This document shows, one piece after another, positions 60,897 to 64,000 of a stretch of 64,000 bases of DNA. The notes beneath the pieces are model-generated. The model ran no database searches. It worked only from the letters and a program-made list of their open reading frames with translations, and was not told the DNA's origin. The first letter of the stretch is position 1, and every line of letters starts with the position of its first letter. The stretch is from Burkholderiales bacterium C2 (GTDB taxonomy: Bacteria; Pseudomonadota; Gammaproteobacteria; Burkholderiales; Burkholderiaceae_C): positions 124,001 to 188,000 of the forward strand of contig SCOI01000013.1 in assembly GCA_005503085.1 (NCBI GenBank). Direction: 5' to 3'. A program made the translations under genes and the position numbers.

Positions 60897-61613
60897 TCAG
60901 ATCAGCCGTGCCGCCAGTGGCATCAGCAAGGCCGCCAGTAGCACCTGCAGGCTCAGCGCCAGGCCGGCATAGGCGCCGGCGTCGGGATGGACCTGCAGCG
61001 CGCGGGCCGCGCCGATGCCGTGCGAGGCGGTGCCCAGCGCAAAGCCGCGCGCCTGCGGCAGCGTAATGCCCAGCAGGTCGAACAGGTACTTGCCCAGCAG
61101 CGCGCCGGTCAGCCCGGTCAGCACCGCCAGCACGGCGGCCAGCGCCGGGATGCCGCCCAATTGCTCGGCAATGCCCATTGCCACCGGCGCGGTCACCGAC
61201 TTGGGCGCCAGCGAGCGCAGCAGCTCGGGCGGCAGGCCCAGGGCCCAGCCGATCAGCACTGCGCTGCCGGCCGCCGCTGCGCCGCCGGCCAGTGCCGCGA
61301 TCAGCACCACGCCCAGGCGCTGGCGCAGTTCGGTGCGCCGCTGCCACAGCGGCCAGCCCAGCGCGACGACCGCCGGGCCAAGCAGGAAATGGATGAATTG
61401 CGCGCCGGAGAAATAGCGCGGATAGGGCGTGCCGCTGAGCATCAGCAGGCCGGCCAGCGTCACGACGGTCCACAGCACCGGATTGGCCCAGGGTGCATGG
61501 CCGCTGCGTTGGTATAGCGCCAGCGCCAGCAGATAGGCACTCAGCGTCAGGGTCAGCCCGAACAGCGGCGTGGCCGACAGATAGACCCACAGCTCGACGA
61601 AACTGTTGCTCAT
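60897..61613 (-). CDS. lrgB: LrgB family membrane protein
   Basis: A 238-residue LrgB/CidB-like protein with about seven helices; the family boxes GTPYPRYFSGAQFIHFLLGP, LAPKSVTAPVAMGIAEQLGG and ALGTASHGIGAARA are intact. ATG 61613 overlaps the lrgA stop as ATGA, and the stop is 18 bases before glcF. In plants an LrgAB fusion (PLGG1) carries glycolate and glycerate across the plastid envelope, so here the pair most likely moves glycolate. Confidence 0.9.
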   Translation of the reverse strand: MSNSFVELWVYLSATPLFGLTLTLSAYLLALALYQRSGHAPWANPVLWTVVTLAGLLMLSGTPYPRYFSGAQFIHFLLGPAVVALGWPLWQRRTELRQRLGVVLIAALAGGAAAAGSAVLIGWALGLPPELLRSLAPKSVTAPVAMGIAEQLGGIPALAAVLAVLTGLTGALLGKYLFDLLGITLPQARGFALGTASHGIGAARALQVHPDAGAYAGLALSLQVLLAALLMPLAARLI

Positions 61614-61966
61614 CGCTGAACCTCGCGGCCGCGGCTCAGCAGCAGTTGCAGCACCCAGGCGCTGACCGCCAGGCCGATCAGGGTCGAGGCCAGCACGGCC
61701 AGCGCCAGGCGCGGGCCGTGGGCAGCGATCAGGTCCAGATGGGTGATCACGCCGACGCCCACCGGCACGAACAGCAGCGACAGATGGGCCAGCAGGCCCT
61801 CGGCGGCCGCCTGCACCGGCGCACGCGTGATCGGAAGGCGCAGCAGCAGCATCAGGATCAGCATGCCCAGCACCGGGCCGGGCAGGCCCAGGGCCAGCAC
61901 GCGCGTCAGCAACTCGCCGGCCGATTGACACAGCAGCAAAATCGTCAGGCCGCGCAAGGCATCCAT
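61610..61966 (-). CDS. lrgA: LrgA/CidA family membrane protein
   Basis: A 118-residue four-helix LrgA/CidA protein: GLTILLLCQSAGELLTRV, LGLPGPVLGMLILMLLL (the GP-x-x-G motif) and HLSLLFVPVGVGVITH. ATG 61966 lies ten bases past the glcE stop, and the 3' end overlaps lrgB. It should form the carrier with LrgB; the old holin idea for this family fits this location poorly. Confidence 0.92.
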   Translation of the reverse strand: MDALRGLTILLLCQSAGELLTRVLALGLPGPVLGMLILMLLLRLPITRAPVQAAAEGLLAHLSLLFVPVGVGVITHLDLIAAHGPRLALAVLASTLIGLAVSAWVLQLLLSRGREVQR

Positions 61967-61976
61967 GGTGGCGGCC

Positions 61977-63068
61977 TCAGAGGTCCGGGTAGAGCCGGCC
62001 GGGGTTGAAAAGGCCTTGCGGATCGAAGGACTTCTTCAGCTCGCGATGGATGCGCAGCAGCGGCGCCGACAGCGGCGAAAACGTGCCGGGGCTCTTGTCC
62101 AGCGCGCGGAACAGCGTCGCATGGCCGCCGGCCGCCGCCGCGGCCTCGCGCACCTGGGCCGGCGGCTGCGCGCTGGTGACCCAGCGCTGCGCACCACCCC
62201 ATTCGACCAGTTGCTCGCCGGACAGATGCAGCACCGGCGCGGTCTGCGGCAGCGACAGCCGCCACAGCCGCGCGCCGCCCTGCACCGCGCGCTCGGCACC
62301 CTGGAAGAACTCGTCGCTCTGGTCGCGCAGACCTTCCCAGAAGGGCAGGGCCAGGTCTTGCGGGATGGTCTCGCCGCCCAGGCTCCGGACGGCCGCCGTC
62401 ACCGCCGCCTGCGCGCCGGCCAGGCGCAGGATCAGGGCTCCGTCCCAGCAGGCGCTGGCCTGGATGGGCAGGGGCTGGCCGCCCCAGCGGTTCAGTTCTC
62501 GCAGGGCCTGGACCTGGTCCATCTCGAAGCGCAGCGTGGTGCTGGCCACCGGACGCGGCAAGACCTTGATCGAGACCTCGGCGATCAGGCCCAGCACGCC
62601 CAGCGAGCCAGCCATCAGGCGCGAGACGTCGTAGCCGGCGACATTCTTCATCACCGTACCGCCGAAGTTCATCGCCTCGGCGCGGCCGTTGATCAGGGTC
62701 AGGCCGAGGATGTGGTCGCGTACCGAGCCGGCCGTGGCGCGAGCCGGGCCCGAGAGCCCGGCGGCCACCATGCCGCCGACGGTCCCGCGGCCACGTTCGC
62801 TGCCCCGAAAGCGCGGCGGCTCGAAGGCCAGATGCTGGCCCTGCTCGGCCAGTAGGGCCTCCAGCTCGGTGATCGCGGTGCCGGCCTTGGCCGTGACGAC
62901 CAGCTCGCTGGGCTCATAGCTGGTGACGCCCGAGAAGTCGCTGATGTCCAGCGCCTCGCCGCTGGGCGGCTGGCCATAGAAGGCCTTGCTGCGATGGCCG
63001 TGGATCTCCAGGGTGGCGCCGCGCGCGGCGGCGTCCTTGATGCGTTCTTGCAGCTGCTGGATCGTCAT
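61977..63068 (-). CDS. glcE: Glycolate oxidase FAD-binding subunit GlcE
   Basis: A 363-residue GlcE subunit with an FAD-binding type 4 domain: SDFSGVTSYEPSELVVTAKAGT, GRGTVGGMVAAGLSGPARATAGSVRDHILG and VMKNVAGYDVSRL. It forms the heterotrimer with GlcD and GlcF that oxidises glycolate to glyoxylate at the inner membrane. ATG 63068 is three bases past the glcD stop, and lrgA follows ten bases later. Confidence 0.95.
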   Translation of the reverse strand: MTIQQLQERIKDAAARGATLEIHGHRSKAFYGQPPSGEALDISDFSGVTSYEPSELVVTAKAGTAITELEALLAEQGQHLAFEPPRFRGSERGRGTVGGMVAAGLSGPARATAGSVRDHILGLTLINGRAEAMNFGGTVMKNVAGYDVSRLMAGSLGVLGLIAEVSIKVLPRPVASTTLRFEMDQVQALRELNRWGGQPLPIQASACWDGALILRLAGAQAAVTAAVRSLGGETIPQDLALPFWEGLRDQSDEFFQGAERAVQGGARLWRLSLPQTAPVLHLSGEQLVEWGGAQRWVTSAQPPAQVREAAAAAGGHATLFRALDKSPGTFSPLSAPLLRIHRELKKSFDPQGLFNPGRLYPDL

Positions 63069-63071
63069 CGA

Positions 63072-64000
63072 TCAAAACCTCGGCAGTTCGGGGAAGGCCA
63101 AGAGGCCCTTCTTGACATGCATGCGACCATACTCGGCGCAGCGCTGCAGCGTCGGAATCACCTTGCCGGGGTTCAGCAGCGAGTGCGGATCAAAAGCGCG
63201 CTTGAGCGACAGCATCTGCTCGCGCTCCTCGGTCGAGAACTGCACGCACATTGAGCCGAGCTTCTCTATGCCCACGCCATGCTCGCCGGTCACGGTGCCG
63301 CCCAGCGCGACGCTGTACTCCAGGATCTCGGCGCCGAACAGTTCGCAGCGGTGCAATTGATCGGGGTCGTTGGCATCGAACAGGATCAGCGGGTGCAGAT
63401 TGCCGTCACCAGCGTGGAAGACATTGGCGCAGCGCAGGCCATACTTTGTCTCCATCTGCTGGATGGCCAGCAGGATGTCGGCCAGCTTCTTGCGCGGGAT
63501 GGTCGAGTCCATGCACATATAGTCCGGGCTGATGCGGCCCGAGGCCGGGAAGGCGTTCTTGCGGCCGCTCCAGAACTTCAGGCGTTGGGCCTCGCTGGCG
63601 CTGACCTCGCAGCGGGTCGCGCCGCTGGCCCACAGCACCGCCTCCATCCGGCCAATCTCTTCCTCCACCTCCTCCGGCGTGCCGTCGCTCTCGCACAGCA
63701 AGATCGCCTCGGCCCCCAGGTCGTAGCCGGCGTGGACGAAGTCCTCGACAGCGGCCGTCATCGGCTTGTCCATCATCTCCAGGCCGGCCGGGATGATGCC
63801 GGCCGCGATGATGTTGGCCACCGCGTCGCCGGCCTTGCGGATGTCATCGAAGCTGGCCATGATGCAGCGCGCCAGTTGCGGCTTGGGCACCAGCTTGACC
63901 GTCACCTCGGTGATCACGGCCAGCATGCCCTCGCTGCCGACGATCAGGCTCAGCAGGTCCAGACCGGCGGCGTCCAGCGCCTCCGAGCCGAACTCGACCG
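63072..64000 (-). CDS. glcD: Glycolate oxidase subunit GlcD, 3' part
   Basis: The gene enters from the right edge (the start is outside) and ends at 63072. The visible 309 residues hold the end of the FAD domain (LDLLSLIVGSEGMLAVITEVTVKL, seen through 63926-64000 in frame) and the FAD-oxidase C domain (NVFHAGDGNLHPLILFD, GGTVTGEHGVGIEKLG). It is the catalytic flavoprotein of glycolate oxidase and probably the first gene of the operon. Confidence 0.95.
   Translation of the reverse strand, partial: VEFGSEALDAAGLDLLSLIVGSEGMLAVITEVTVKLVPKPQLARCIMASFDDIRKAGDAVANIIAAGIIPAGLEMMDKPMTAAVEDFVHAGYDLGAEAILLCESDGTPEEVEEEIGRMEAVLWASGATRCEVSASEAQRLKFWSGRKNAFPASGRISPDYMCMDSTIPRKKLADILLAIQQMETKYGLRCANVFHAGDGNLHPLILFDANDPDQLHRCELFGAEILEYSVALGGTVTGEHGVGIEKLGSMCVQFSTEEREQMLSLKRAFDPHSLLNPGKVIPTLQRCAEYGRMHVKKGLLAFPELPRF

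Noticed and set aside
1-64000. Possible tRNA, rRNA, CRISPR, insertion sequence or prophage parts
   Set aside because: Reading both strands I saw no cloverleaf, no repeat-spacer array, no transposase or integrase motif, and no terminal inverted repeats.

Overview
The window is a high-GC stretch (roughly two thirds G+C or more in most genes, by eye) of a Gram-negative chromosome. The family mix points to Burkholderiales (Betaproteobacteria), probably the Roseateles/Pelomonas/Mitsuaria/Rubrivivax side of the order: a Bug-type tricarboxylate receptor, PEP-CTERM proteins, an HPr-rel-A/PqqD cassette, DUF2917 next to a MocR regulator, and a GCCCCCTCGGGGGG-type intergenic element. This placement is inference; there is no rRNA or tRNA in the window to test it.

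Layout. 1-4.3 kb: the 3' part of a polyol/sugar ABC binding protein with a clear terminator, then a low-GC island with an XRE regulator carrying an NBR1-type Ig domain, a divergent isopenicillin-N-synthase-like Fe(II)/2-oxoglutarate oxygenase, and an EamA exporter. 4.4-12.4 kb: CAP-domain lipoprotein, signal peptidase I, a frameshifted dienelactone-hydrolase lipoprotein, GNAT, diguanylate cyclase, DUF1801, D-2-hydroxyacid dehydrogenase, a ParDE toxin-antitoxin pair, a TerB-like protein and a nitrilase. 12.4-25 kb: an RDD/ClpP-like membrane fusion, a VC0807-type membrane protein, a LIVBP-like protein, LysR/GST, an alpha/beta hydrolase, a BamE-like lipoprotein, a CopD-like membrane protein, PhoX, a PAS histidine kinase and a 4-hydroxybutyrate-type CoA-transferase. 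25-31.7 kb: PEP-CTERM protein, PhoD, patatin, AraC regulator, Bug receptor and hypothetical genes.

32-36.7 kb: an acidic low-GC small protein, a Ser/Thr kinase whose 3' third has a different base composition, its ECF sigma factor, a degenerate GGDEF protein and an unlisted 47-aa membrane peptide. 36.8-41.4 kb: EamA transporter, S41 peptidase lipoprotein, a MocR regulator divergent from DUF2917. 41.3-45 kb: a tight minus-strand operon with a Tat-exported protein, PqqD-like chaperone, HprK-related kinase A, nucleotidyltransferase and pssA. 45-59.3 kb: two c-di-GMP enzymes, a YpfJ-type metallopeptidase, hemolysin III, a large lipoprotein facing a LuxR regulator across a perfect inverted repeat, an ABC exporter, a PEP-CTERM protein and a PafA-like phosphatase. 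59.6-64 kb: glycolate oxidase glcD-glcE-lrgA-lrgB-glcF, with lrgAB inside the operon.

The strongest candidates for new biology are the HPr-rel-A operon with its Tat-exported putative target (41.3-45.0 kb), the regulator/oxygenase/exporter island (1.5-4.3 kb), and lrgAB as a probable glycolate carrier inside the glc operon (59.6-64 kb). Three unrelated alkaline phosphatase families (PhoX, PhoD, PafA-like) and four GGDEF proteins also stand out.
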